A stretch of DNA of 64,000 nucleotides from Chelonoidis abingdonii. Its lineage: Eukaryota > Chordata > Testudines > Testudinidae. This document shows positions 24,295-35,996 of this stretch, piece after piece (position 1 is the stretch's first letter; each line of letters opens with the position of its first letter). The position numbers and the translations under genes are program-made. The stretch spans positions 72,135,972 through 72,199,971 of the forward strand of contig NC_133773.1 in NCBI RefSeq assembly GCF_003597395.2, read 5' to 3'. The notes beneath the pieces were generated by a model. It ran no database searches, was not told the origin of the DNA, and was given only the letters and a program-made list of their open reading frames with translations.

Positions 24295-24690
24295 CTTGTC
24301 AAAGAGAAGGTTATGGGATAACAATCATAGTCTACATAAATAGGGAACAGAAAATTTAAAATAGCGGCCTCCTCAATCTGTCAGACAAAGGTATAAAAAG
24401 ACTCAATGATTGGAAGTTGAAGATATACAAACTGAGACTAGAAATAATGTGCACATTTTTAACAGAGAGGGTAATTAACCATTGAAACAACTTAAAGGGG
24501 CTGTTATGGATTCTCCATCACTGGAAATATTAAAATCAAAATTGAATGTTTTTCTAACAGATATGCTCTAGTTCAACCACAGCTACTGGATTTGCAAAAT
24601 GAATTAAGCCAGGAAAAGTCTACAGCTTGTTTTATGCAGTGGTCAGACTAAATTATAAGAATGGTCCCTTTCAGCCTTAAAAACGGAATC
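24295..24690 (+). repeat. CR1 LINE 3' end, 3' side of the insertion
   Basis: It resumes with CTTGTCAAAGAGAAGG, passes through a CATCACTGGAAATATTAAAA block (consensus CR1 3' region), and ends near TGGTCCCTTTCAGCCTTAAA, the usual CR1 tail. Confidence 0.75.
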
Positions 24691-25243
24691 TCTGAAAACA
24701 GGAGAGCTAAGAGACTTTGCTGCAAATGCTACTATAGGATTTGATATTCAGAGAGGACAGACAGGATAATCAAAATAGACTCATCTGATTTAGAAATGGA
24801 AGACCCAGGTACAGCTGATAGTTCAGGGATTCTTCCGTGATAGTTCTGAGTACTGAATGCAGGAGGGACAAAGATCCAGAAGTTGAGGATTCAAGCAAGT
24901 TGCTCTTTACGAGACCTTTCTTGCTCCTTTCTCTTAGTTTATCTGCTTTCTGACTCATGTCGAGTAAAAATTTTATTCTCTTGGGAAGGGGCAGGAATAT
25001 GCTTCTCACACTTACTCTGCAGCAAGGCAGAGCACGACTGGGGAATGAAAGGCATAGGATGCCGTTCAGGATCTTTAGTGCCAAACTTTTGCCATAGTTC
25101 ACTGTGTGCTACTGCCGATCACACATTTAATCACATCAAACAACCCAGAAGTTTCTAACTAGTTTACCAGAATTGCAGAAAGGAGAACAACAATGGAGAC
25201 AAAAGATGCACAAGGAGCCTCTTTTTTGTCAAATGCTACTTAC
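24691..25243. other. SH3RF1 intron, nothing recognised
   Basis: Short intron segment leading to the exon at 25244-25354. No repeat family was recognised. Confidence 0.45.
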
Positions 25244-25354
25244 GCCAAGAGCAGCTTGGTAGGTGACCTCAGACGGGAAGGTAAATGAAGGCCCAGTTGC
25301 AACTGGGCTGCTAGGGGGCGGGGTCACAATAAACCCTGTGGTACTGATATGAAC
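25244..25354 (-). CDS. SH3RF1: SH3RF1 internal exon: proline-rich linker
   Basis: This 111-bp exon (37 codons, phase 0) lies between the acceptor TTTTTTGACAG and the donor GTAAGTAG. It encodes [18 protein letters not shown] followed by a short segment ending TYQAALG. The TPPPSSP run could bind SH3 or WW domains, but this is inference. It continues directly from APSQ of the preceding exon to give [12 protein letters not shown], the order seen in mammalian SH3RF1. It has no stop or frameshift. Confidence 0.94.
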
Positions 25355-25831
25355 CTGTCAAAAAAAAGAATGTCGTCAGTTTTAGGTAGTTCCTGAAACA
25401 ATAGATTATCATGGTAGATTGGCGCACCTTTTGATTAATGTACTACCAGCACTCTTCTGTGAATACCATCATCAGCAACTTTAGCTTGTTACTTTGACTT
25501 TCTGACAGTAATTTACATAGAATATTTGTATTAGATGACGCTGCTCATTTTTCAGGCTCTATATAAGCCAGAAATAATCTTTCAGAAAAATTGGGAGCTA
25601 TACATGCAACTAACTGGGTGAAGAACACTATATCTTTATTTTTCTCTAAATAGCAGAGAGCAAATGAGTTTAAATAGAAAACATTGAATTAATTTGCAAA
25701 CTTCATGTTAAATCCTCTCAGCATTTTATAGCTTTTATTAATATATTCTCTCCACAACTGTCAACTTTACAAGTACTGTAATACAGAAGATTGTTCATCA
25801 AACACACTAGTGTGTAATCAAGACTTTAGAG

Positions 25832-26659
25832 CAGGGGCGGACAAACTTTTTGGCTTGAGGGCCGCATCGGGTTTCATAAATTGTATGGAGGGCCAGTTAG
25901 GGGAAGGGGTCATGGCCCAGCCTCCGACCTCCTATCTGTCATTCCCCCCCCGCCGCCCCAGGACTCCTTCCCCATCCAATTCCCCCTGTTCCCTGATGGC
26001 CCTTCTGGGACCCCTGCCCCATCTACACACCCCCATTCCCTGTCCCCTGACTGCCCCCGGCCCCCACCGCCCCACCCAACCTCTCCTCTCATTCCTGATG
26101 GACCCCCAGGATGCCTGCCTCATCCAACCACCCCTTCCTCCCTGTCCCCTGACTGCCCCCAGAATGCCTGCCTCTGACTGCCCCCTGCCACCCCACCCAA
26201 CTCCCCCTCCTTCCTGACTGCCCCCCTCCTGGGACCCCTACCCCCATTCAACTCCGTCTTCCCTCCCGACCACCATCCACACCCTCACCCCCTGACCACC
26301 ACCCCAAACTTCTCTGCCCTCTATCCAACCCCCTATGCTCCCTGCCCCCTTACCATGTTGCCTGGAGCACCGGTGGCTGGCGGCACTACAACCGCGCCAC
26401 CCACCTGGAGCCGGGCCATGCTGCCACCACTGCCACCACACAGCACAGAGCAGCGAGTCAGGCCAGGCTCTGCAACTGCGCTGCCCCAGGAGCTTACAAC
26501 CCTGGCGCCCAGAGCATTGCGCCAGCGGTGGAGTGGGCAAGCTGAGGATGCGGGGAAGGGGGAACAGCAGGGGAGGGGCTGGGGGCGAGCCTCCCAGGCC
26601 AGGAGCTCGGGGACTGGGCAGGACAGTCCTGCAGGCCATATCCGGTTTGCCCACCCCTG
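25832..26659. mobile_element. 828-bp hAT-type element with perfect 8-bp target duplication
   Basis: The ends CAGGGGCGGACAAACTTTTT and, read inward from the right, CAGGGGTGGGCAAACCGGAT are inverted repeats, flanked by CTTTAGAG on both sides (25824-25831 and 26660-26667). The interior is a C-rich minisatellite of CCCCCTGACTGCCCC-type units (about 25940-26340) followed by GC-rich unique sequence. The long reading frames here are by-products of that composition and encode nothing recognisable. Confidence 0.92.
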
Positions 26660-26667
26660 CTTTAGAG

Positions 26668-27160
26668 GAACACTCGAGGTTTTTTAAAAATAGAATCAGA
26701 TATAATCTAAGACTCTCTCTTATCAGTATCAGAAATGACATCAGAGATTGTTCAAAGTCCGAGAGTTTCTGTAGTCAAATTTATCCTTTACCATGTATGC
26801 TCTTTGTTAATTTTCAGTATTTTATTCAATTAGGACAACAAAAATTAAACTGACCAGTCTAGTTTCTGTTTTCCATATACTATAATAAATCTGCTGATGG
26901 TTTTCTTTTATTTACAGAACTTCAACAGAATGTTTAAACTGAAAAACCTTTCTATTCACAACACAGTAGGCTTTGCAAACAAAACAAAAATCCCCCCAAC
27001 CCCTAAATTTGGAGTCTAACCTAATGGAAAACATCCCTTTACATAATGCATTACATATGTTTAGTCTGAAAGGATCAGAAGCTTTTATGATGACAAAAAT
27101 GCTTTAAAATATTCATTAAAAATGTATGAAATGTTTTGTATTTAATTTCAGGTAGCTTAC
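26668..27160. other. SH3RF1 intron, nothing recognised
   Basis: A/T-rich intron between the hAT element and the exon at 27161. The interval 25355-25831 on the other side of the element is likewise featureless. Confidence 0.45.
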
Positions 27161-27463
27161 CTGAGAAGGAGCACTGCAGGAGAGGCCTGTCAGTTCACTT
27201 ATACGGGCAGCCGCTGTGGGGTTACTGGAGCTGATGAGAACAGGAGGACTAATTTCCACTGAGTGACGGTTTTGAGAAGACTGCGAGGTCTTGTTGGACA
27301 TGGTAAGCGAGGTAAAGGAGTGCCGTTTTTTGGTGTTCTTCTTTGTATCAGTGTGCTTTTGGACTGAATTGTTGTGGGATGCCCCAGAGGTACCTTCTCC
27401 AGAGTAAACAGCAGAACCTGAGGGCTTATCCAACTCTATAAGCTGCTTGGCTGCTGTATTAAA
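27161..27463 (-). CDS. SH3RF1: SH3RF1 internal exon: linker after SH3 domain 2
   Basis: This 303-bp exon (101 codons, phase 0 at both ends) follows the acceptor TTTTGCAG and precedes the donor GTAAGCTA. It starts [16 protein letters not shown] and ends GLSCSAPSQ. The sequence is low-complexity and Ser/Thr rich, with a basic [13 protein letters not shown] stretch and an [10 protein letters not shown] segment typical of POSH. In mammalian POSH the region around here binds active Rac1 and downstream kinases; that role is taken from the family, not shown by the sequence. The first half differs from mammals more than the KKNTKK half does. The intron on its 5' side is about 19.4 kb and contains the nested DIRS block. 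Confidence 0.95.
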
Positions 27464-28474
27464 CTGCAAAACAACCAACACATTAAGAAATTATTTTAGA
27501 AATCTTTAATTCAAGAAAAATAATTAAGCAGTTGACTTGACAGAGGAAACACATCTAGACTTTACTTTTATTCATAAATAAGAATCAAACTGAAAACTAT
27601 GGAATTCAGAACTCTTTATGATGTACTAACTCACTCTATAACTAGATGTCCTACAGGTACAAGTCTTTCACTATAACCTACTTAAATGAAGTTTGATATG
27701 GTCCTGGTGAATGTCCATTCCACAAGTAAGACTTCTAAGCTTTTCCAAAGAGATGAGAGACAAGCCTGAAGACCTAATGCTTTTGTGATCACTTCTGCTA
27801 ATGGATTTCACAACTCTTGCATGTTTGATTAGCAGCAGCACTAATAAGAGCAACAGACTTTTTGTTTTAATTTATCCATAATTTATCCATTAATATCTTG
27901 TCCATTATGATCAATTACATTATATTATGTAGGCAACTAAATACTGTCCCTGCAATAAAGCAGTAAAGAATCTTAGGCATTTTAATCTTCTGACAGTCAG
28001 CGGAATAACACTAGATAAAATCAAATAAAATAAAATTTAAAAGGGTAAGAGTTCATTCTTCACAAAACCATGTTAACAACTGCCAGGAAATTCTATTTAT
28101 AGCTTTAAACTGTTGTAAGAAACAGTGTAGGGAGCCACATTCATTCACGAACTAAAGTACTCAATACAAGTAGAAGGTAAGTGCTTCTTTAAACATATTA
28201 ATCCACATTAAAAATAATGCCCATTTTTACTGTGAATAACCTCTATTTGGAAAATTTGTTTGTATTTTGCAGGGGAGGAGGAATTTTTTTCCATGATGAA
28301 CCAATTAAGAACAATTAAGAGCAAAATATAGGATTGTTTACTATGGAGTCACTTTTTTCCATTGAGCATAGTCTTTTCTTTATTTACCTTAACCATTTTC
28401 CTGGGAGTTATAAGACTCCTGCTATGTTTTGGGAAAGTTTAAAAAATGCTTTATTTCACCAAAACCTCACTGTA
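27464..28474. other. SH3RF1 intron, nothing recognised
   Basis: About 1 kb of A/T-rich intron upstream of the exon at 27161-27463. No repeat or RNA gene was recognised. Confidence 0.45.
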
Positions 28475-29465
28475 TAATTATTGTATTATTTGTATTCTGG
28501 CATCCCAAACTGAGCTAGGTGCTGTTCGCACAAAGGAAGCCAGCCCATGCCCTGAACAGCAGGGGCGGCTCCAGGCCCCAGCACACCAAGCATGTGCTTG
28601 GGGCGGCAAGCCGCAGGGGGCGCTCTGCCAGCGCTGAGAGGGCAGCAGGCAGGCTGCCCTCAGCGGCTTGCCTGCGGAGGGTCCGCTGGCCCCTGCGGCT
28701 TCGGCGGACCTCCCATACACATGCCTGTGGAGGGTCCGCTGGTTCCACGGCTTCAGAGGACCTCCCGCAGGCACACTGCGGGACCAGCGGACCATCCGCA
28801 GGCAAGCCGCAGAAGGCAGCCTGCTTGCCGTGCTTGGGGTGGCAAAGTTCCTAGAGCCACCCCTGCTGAACATTTAATCTAAGAAGGTAAGTACTACACA
28901 AAAGGTGGGAGAGAGGGATAAAACATACTGTTAAAATAGTGTGCGTGTGTACATGTGTGTACAAATATGCCCATATTTGTGTATATATACACAGACTTCA
29001 TTAACAAAAATTAACTATCCCCAACTGCTGTCTACTTAGCCAGTATTAGTTGGCAAATTTCATATAGACTTCATAATACAAATGGGTCTTCAGCTGAGAT
29101 TTGAAGGATCCGTTCAGCGAGGAAACTCAATGCCAGTGGGAGTGTGTAGAAACCCCCCCACCCCCACAAGTGTGGGAGAAACAGACAAATGGGGGTAAAG
29201 GCTGGAACTGCCAGGGTAGTGGAGGATCGACATAAAAACAGACAAAAGCAGACAAGCAGGAAAGGGCAAGAGTTGTGCAATGCCTGGAAGGCAAGGACAA
29301 AAGATTTAAACTTCATGCCATGGAAAGGGGAAGTCAGAGGAGGCATTCAAACAGTGGGATGACATGGCCAGTGCAATAATCCTGAAGATGATTTTAGTGT
29401 TTGGAATGGAGTAGAGAAGAGCAATATGAGTTTCATAGAAGGCACAGGATTAAACAACATGGTGG
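28475..29465. repeat. Old LINE/L3-like 3' region, split by a MITE
   Basis: The pieces GAGCTAGGTGCTGTTCGCAC, CCAGCCCATGCCCTGAA and, after the MITE, ATTTAATCTAAGAAGG match a common amniote repeat tail. The downstream part has AAATGGGTCTTCAGCTGAGA, AACTTCATGCCATGGAAAGG, GGGATGACATGGCCAGTGC and GAAGATGATTTTAGTGTTTG, all of the same family. A TG/TA microsatellite lies at 28938-28992. Related sequence recurs at 53720-54210. The family name is uncertain. Confidence 0.5.
28560..28865. mobile_element. 306-bp hAT-type MITE
   Basis: The ends CAGGGGCGGCTCCAGGCCCC and, read inward from the right, CAGGGGTGGCTCTAGGAACT are inverted repeats. The flanks CTGAACAG and CTGAACAT agree at 7 of 8 bases, as for a slightly mutated 8-bp target duplication. 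The GC-rich interior holds repeated GAGGGTCCGCTGG/CTCCCGCAGGC-type blocks. Confidence 0.88.
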
Positions 29466-32400
29466 CAAACATTTTCAAGACTTGTGTATACTACGACTTC
29501 CCTTGTTGCTACCACTGGTGGTGAACTATATCTTTCGAAGACTGTTAGTGCAGGCAAGGCCAAAAATAACCTAGTGCAGTTCCTGTTCCATTGTAGAAAG
29601 AGACTAACCATAATGGTTATACACACAGCTCTGCCAATGAATTTGCAAAACCGTGCTCCTTATTTAGTATTGAGATTCAATATTTTATAAAAAGACTAAA
29701 ACCATGTTTTTAAGAAACTAAGGGAAACATTTTATCCTAATTTATTATAGAGCTTTAAGTAGATTAAATTCCAGATATGTGGGCTGGAGGACACAAAGCA
29801 AGAAAAAAATGTTAACAAGAAGCTGAAGAAAATTGCTCTGCCACTTGAATTCTCATGGTCCTATCCTGCAGACTGGATAAGTAGCTAAGCACGGTGAGGA
29901 TTAGACATACTGCAGATTTTGTACTCCTATCTATTTTATTCTTCCATCTCAGATTAAAATTCTTTTTATCATTCACAAGAATATGCACATCCTAGCTTCT
30001 AGCAAAACATGTTTTACATAATGGTAATGATGGTTTAAGTTCCCATCCATTTCTATTCCATCTGCAATGTATGTAATAAAGATTTTGTTCCCAGATGACC
30101 CAGAATTACAGAAAGAAAACCGATACTTCATTTACAAAGCAAGAATCACCTACTGGAGAAGAACAATTAAATGAATGAAAAGCTTACCCAAGGGTCTCAA
30201 AATCTACTGCTAAAAGCTCCCTCTGGTAACTGTTCCACTTAATTATGTTTGTTTACTTTTTGAAACTAATAATGCCTGCATGATCTGCTTCCTCTATACA
30301 GAGGGAACCCAAATTAGAGAAAGATTTTGGCATATTTATGGGATTAATCCAAGATTAGTCAAGCATAGGAATCTGCTGAACTCTCTTAGACAGGGAAACA
30401 AACACGAAAGAGTGGCATATAGGCTGAACAGTGGAATGCACTGCTTATTGGCCTTTGCTTAAAAAGGATCTGGAGACAGTAAGGGTTGCAGAGTATAGCT
30501 GCTCATTTCTTCCTTGGGATAGGAAAGGGAGAACTCATCATATCTGCTCTCTTTGTGCATGAGCTTCAGACACATTAGAGGATCAGTGAAGCATAGATCC
30601 CTACCCCTAACTACAAAGCACAAGGAAATAAGCTGTACCACATTTATGTTCCATTTATTAGTTCCCTCTTCTCAACCTCAACTGTCATCTACCACCCACA
30701 ACCCACCTTCAACCTGAAGACCAATGGCACACGAACTCTGACTCAGCATTAGGCTGGGACTAAGTCTCTCTCAGTCAAGGATCCTTGATTGTGAAATTCC
30801 CATACAAGCTACTTTTAGGGCACACTTCAGGACCCATTTATTTCACTTGGCTTATCTATTTGGAGGACTCTTTTTTCAATGTGAATGTAAATAAGGTTAT
30901 TTAAAATGAATACTTCTCTTTAAATAAATTTGACATGTACCAAAGTATGATTTTTCCATTAAGAACCTGAAGTGCTCTTTTTGAAAGCAATGAAAAACAC
31001 TGACTTTACGTAATTTTTCCATTGTACATTCCAGGCTGACAAGACAAGTGAAGGCAAGTTTATATAAAACGTTTCATTCAACTGTTCTTGATTTAATATT
31101 ACTAGAAGAGACTCTAATTTTCCCCCCAACACTATAGTTAAGACTACTTTGTCTAATGATGATCGACAGCAAGTCTTGCCTAATAAATGCAAGATTTTAA
31201 AAAGTACTGAGTCAGGAATTCAACCTCCCTAAAGGAATGGAGATAATTAAAAAAAGAAACATGTTTTCAACTACTTTTTTGATGGTTTGGGGCTAGGGCG
31301 GAAGAAGAGGATTACTAAGGAACATGACTGATTTGGTAGCTAAACCTTGAGTTCTCACTGACTAAACTTGCAAACTGAAGGACGGATGCAATGCTACAAA
31401 ATCACACTATCTTCTTAACATTCTATCAAAATGAACATTTCACTTGTATTGTTAATACTTCTATGTTTTGTGCATTTGGCATAATTCCCTTTTTAAAAGA
31501 CTACTAGTGGATTATTGTAAGAGTGCTTGCCGTTCATTCCACTGCAGTTTCAACAGGGTACTGCACATTACAGAAATCTGAAAATAATATTTTCCTCTCT
31601 ATATGCCCTATAACTGAAAAGTGTTTCCCAAAAAGCTCTTTACTCCATTACATGCATCCACTTTACTTTCCAGCTGTTACTGGAGACTTTAAAAATCTTT
31701 AGATTTGGAGGAAAACGTATGTGGATTTCATTAATTGCTGAAGAAAGAAGGATCAAATTTGGAGTTTATTTAGGAAAGTACATTGTACTCAACACTATAG
31801 TCTATGCATACTGATTAGTCTTGACATGATAACTTTGGTGTTCTTATTAATCCTCTGAAGTGAAAGGTTTTTTTTAACAAGACGACATAAAATCAAAAAA
31901 GTTATGAAACTAAACACACAATTCTAGGCTCAAAAATAACTTTTCACATTCAATGTGCAAGAAAGTAGTTTAGCTGTTTTTAATGTGCAGTAAAGAGGAA
32001 TCTGATATTAGTGGTCACCACATGTAGCAATTAAGCTACAATGAATAAATCTTACTTTTCGTAAGCCAGCACTTACATTTACCTCTGTAGCAAGCAGTGA
32101 TTTTTTATTTTTATTTTATTTTTTTATTTTTTGGTGCAAGGTTGAAATTGAATTTTTTTTTGTTGTGTTTTCTTCAATGTTTTCAGAGGCAAGAAAGAAT
32201 TTCAGTGCAATTCATCTACAGTTAAAAAATGTAATAGCTTGGGTAAGACCCAATTACAATGTGACTGGACACCCTTGGCGTTAAAATGCTTCTTAGAATT
32301 GATTTACTCTTTGCTTTTATATCATAAGTTTAATTTTGCAAATTAATTTACACCATAAGTTTAATTTTGCAAAATTAATCAGATATTAATGATTCAAAAG

Positions 32401-33877
32401 AGTGGAACAGAATGGCCCAAATTTAACCATGTAACAACCATGTCTTCTAATACATTTACTGGTGAAAACTTGGTCCCATTATAGTCAATACAAGTTTTTC
32501 CATTGACTTAAGTGGAGACAGGATTTCACCCTATGTCTGCACAATACAAACAAACCAATGGTGTTTATATAAATAAAAACAATAGACATCCCATTATAGC
32601 ACTAACTACACCTCAGTTATTGGTTTCAGATACTTGTTTGTAAAACTGGGTGCAAATAAAACCATTCCTATTTCTCCAAAAAGGACGTTGACTGAGAGAA
32701 CAGCCTTTATTGTGAAAGATGCCAATGATCTGGAGGTTTTGACATTTTAAGCACAAAAGCAAATGTCCAAACACATGTCTTTATGTTGCAGACATCAGTG
32801 TCTTGAAAGAAGCAGTTAGATTCTCTCATAATATTAAAGTTTAACATAATTTTGTTTGTATCAATTACCTAAACCTTTTAAAGTATATGAGAATTGTTAT
32901 ATAATCCAAGAAAAACAGTAATTCAAGGTGAAAGCTAACAGCTTTCTGCACACCCCACTGCTCTTCATTATGACACGTTTTGGATCAATTCATTCTGTAA
33001 TATGCCATAGGCCAGAACATACAAGACCCTGAACATCTTCAGTAATATGTTCACCATCCTCAACTCCCATCTGACTTTAGTTTGCTTACCATGTAACAGT
33101 AATAATAATGATGAATATATAAAACACTCTCACGGAGACCAGAGAACTGTGCAACAGTTAAAATAAAAGAAACAATTAAAACATCATAAAACAAAAAACA
33201 AGAGAGAACATATTTTTAAAAAGAAGAAAGGTCAAGGGAATGGCTAATACAAGAGACAAAAAATGCGATCAACATAGGAAAACCCACTGGGAAAGAAAAA
33301 TTTTCATTTATTTATGTAAGTTAGATAAGAGAGGGGGTAAGTAGGCATCCTGGGACAGCAAATACCACAGGCTAAAGGCCATCAGAAAGACTTTGTCATA
33401 AGCTGATCTGAATGTGATGGTAGAAATTGACTGGTGTTAGAGAAGACACACCCACCTGGCCAAAGCTCATGAATATCTCTCTAATACAGACAGATACACT
33501 TCTCAATTAGAGCAGGTTAATATAGCTCATTATTTATTTGACGGAAAGGCTGAAAACACCTCAAAAGCAAATGTTAGGGAAAATACAAGTACTCCAAATG
33601 TGCTAAGTTTGAAGTTTACAATTATGTAGTTAGCTCTAAGATGCGCCTGGATATACAATTAGTAGCTGTGGCCAAGATTTTCTATCTTTCATAGGCAGGA
33701 AGGTGATATCTTTTCTTGTAGACGGTCTCTTCACTACAATTATCCTTGTTTTTCTCCCCTCAAGATCTAACTACAACAACACACTCTGTGTGGATTGACA
33801 CATTAGAACTATTCAGAATTTAAACTAGTGTAAAATGTAGGAACCTACTTGTTACAGAAGGATATGCTTAGTTTCTG
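29466..33877. other. SH3RF1 intron, mostly unrecognised
   Basis: This is 4.4 kb of A/T-rich intron without a clear transposon apart from the palindrome listed separately at 32461-32531. It contains a T/A-rich run at 32100-32165 and an AAT-type run near 33095. No coding exon was found here; the SH3RF1 frame runs directly from the exon at 46885 to that at 27161. Confidence 0.45.
32461..32531. repeat. Short palindromic MITE-like repeat
   Basis: GGTGAAAACTTGGTCCCATT with ATAGTCAAT is mirrored by ATTGACTTAAGTGGAGACAG with GATTTCACC around a short AAGTTTTTCC centre. This is the decayed form of a small palindromic repeat common in sauropsid genomes. Confidence 0.6.
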
Positions 33878-33900
33878 GGGGTTAAGGCACTGGACTGGGA
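33878..33900 (+). repeat. MIR SINE, 5' portion
   Basis: GGGGTTAAGGCACTGGACTG with GGA is the 5' tRNA-derived/core part of a MIR element. It is cut at 33900 by the outer DIRS element, and the rest of the SINE appears after 45741. Confidence 0.65.
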
Positions 33901-34299
33901 AAAAACAATTACTCATCTTTGTGAAACTGTTGTTCTTCGAGATGTGTTGTTCATGTCCATTCCATCAGGTGTGTGCACGCTCACGTGCACGATAGCGGGA
34001 AGATTTTTCCCCTAGCAGCATCAGTTGGCCTGGCGTCCCCTAGAGCCGTGCCTTCCTGGCGCTCAATATAGAGCCCTGTCGACCTGTGCGCTCCCCTACC
34101 CCAGTTCCTTCTTGACGGCTACTCAGGCAGAGAGGTAGTAGAGTGGGTATTGGAATGGACATGTACAACATATCTCAAAGAATAAGGGTTACAAGAAGTT
34201 GAGAAACTGGTTTTTTTCCCCCTTCGAATGCATGTTCATGTCGATTCCAATTAGGTGACTCACAAACCCAAATTTAGGTGGTGAGATCGGAGTCGTCCA

Positions 34300-34597
34300 C
34301 TGATTGGAGTACTGCTCGTTCGAAGACCGCATAGTGTCTGGCCTGCTGGATAATCGCATAGTGCATGACGAAAGTATGGATGGAGGGCCAAGTCACTGCT
34401 CTGCAGATTTCATGAGTGGCAACTTGCACAAGGAACACTTTTGATGAAGCCTATGCCATGGTGGAGTGTGCAGTGATCAGAGGTGCGGGAAACCCTACCA
34501 GGTGGTGGCACTCATGAATACAGGACGCTATCCATGACAAGATGCGTTGTGATGATACCGGCAGAACTTTCACTCTGTCCACCACAGCCACGAATAA
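34300..34597 (-). pseudogene. Outer DIRS tyrosine recombinase pseudogene, C-terminal part
   Basis: The minus strand reads VVDRVKVLPVSSQRILSWIA, then CIHECHHL and PAPLITAHSTMA followed by a stop. The catalytic H-x-x-R has become H-x-x-M. After the stop the frame continues with ASSKVFLVQVATHEI and a further typical segment. It is separated from its N-terminal part by the 6-kb inner element. Confidence 0.7.
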
Positions 34598-34959
34598 AAA
34601 AAAACGGTTACCAACCTTTTCATAACTGTTATTCTTCAAGATGTGTTTTTCACGTCCATTACACATTAAGTGTGCGCAATCCGCATGCACGGACGTCGGA
34701 AACGTTTCCCCTTAGTGGCTCCTGTCAGGGGAGCCCCGCCAGAGTGGTGCCTTCTGCTGGTGCCTATATACCCCTGCCAACCTGACCCCCCTTCGGTTCC
34801 TTCTTGCCGGAGACTCTGACAGAAGGGAAGGAGGGTGGGAAGTACAATGGATGTGAACAACACGTCTTGAAGAACAAAAGTTATGAAAAGGTAGGTAACA
34901 GTTTTTTCTTCTTCGAGTGATTGTTCACGTCCTTTACACATTAGGTGACTCACAAGCTT

Positions 34960-35900
34960 ACTATAGGAGGAGGATAGGAATCATGGAACACTTGACTGAA
35001 GCACAGTCCTCCCGACCGCCGCGTCCTCTCTGGCCTGGTGATGGACTGCGTAGTGGGCTGTGAATATGTGCATCGACGACCAGGTGGCTGCTTCACAGAT
35101 CTCCTGGAGTGGAACCAGTGCCAGGAAAGCTGCTGAGGACACTTGAGCCCTAGTTGAGTGAGCTGTGATCGCCGGGGCTGGCACTTGGGTGAACTCATAG
35201 CACATGCAGATGCAGTCCACAATCCATGACAACTGCGCCGAGACAGGGAATCCTTTCATTTTTGCCGCAATGACGATGAACAACTGCGTCAACTTGTGGA
35301 AAGCACTAGTTTGCTCCAGATAGAACGCCAAGGCCCTACAGACATTCAGAGTATGGAGGCTATGGTGACTTGGGTCCATGTGCGGCAAACAAATGACCTG
35401 TCCCATATGAAATTGTGAGACTACTTTAAGGAGAAATTTAGGGTGTGGCCTAAGTTGCACTTATAAAAAAACTGTATAAGGGGGCTCCGAGGTGAGGGCC
35501 TTCAACTCGGACACCCTTCATGCGGACGTAATGGCCACCAAAAACGCCACCTTCCAGGAGAGATGAGTGAAAAAGAAAGAGGCTAGGGGCTTGAAAGGGG
35601 ATCCCCACGAGCTTGATCAGACCAGGTTAAGGTTCCAGGGAGGGACCGGAGGGCATGAGTAGGGAAACACCCTCTCCAGCCCTTTCAGAAACTGGGCTAC
35701 CATAGGGTTGGAAAATAAAGAATGCCCCAACTACCCCAGGTGGAACACCAAAATGGCAGCCAAATGTACTCTAATTGAGGAGGGGGCGAGATCTTGATGT
35801 TTAAGGTACTGCAGGTATTCCAGGATAACTGGAACGGAGGCCTGAAGTGGCTGTATATGCTTTGGTTCACAGTGGGAGGAGAACCTCTTTCACTTAGCGA
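34960..35900 (-). pseudogene. Inner DIRS tyrosine recombinase pseudogene
   Basis: The open part at 34981-35460 contains a TLNVCRALAFYLEQT stretch and PAPAITAHSTRAQVSSAA, whose H-x-x-R is the conserved catalytic box of tyrosine recombinases. Near the end is a FTAHYAVHHQ segment that may hold the nucleophilic Tyr. Upstream parts are frameshifted. In intact relatives the enzyme integrates a circular DNA without making target duplications. Confidence 0.65.
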
Positions 35901-35996
35901 GGTATGTCGCCCTCGTGGAAGGTTTCCTACTGCTGAGGAGAATATGTCCCACCTAAAGAGAGCACTGGCTCTCCATCACATTCAACCACAGAGTTT

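Noticed and set aside
26238..26853. Overlapping reading frames of more than 160 codons on both strands
   Set aside because: They lie within the GC-rich hAT-type element, are Pro/Gly/Arg-rich by composition and show no domain or splice context.
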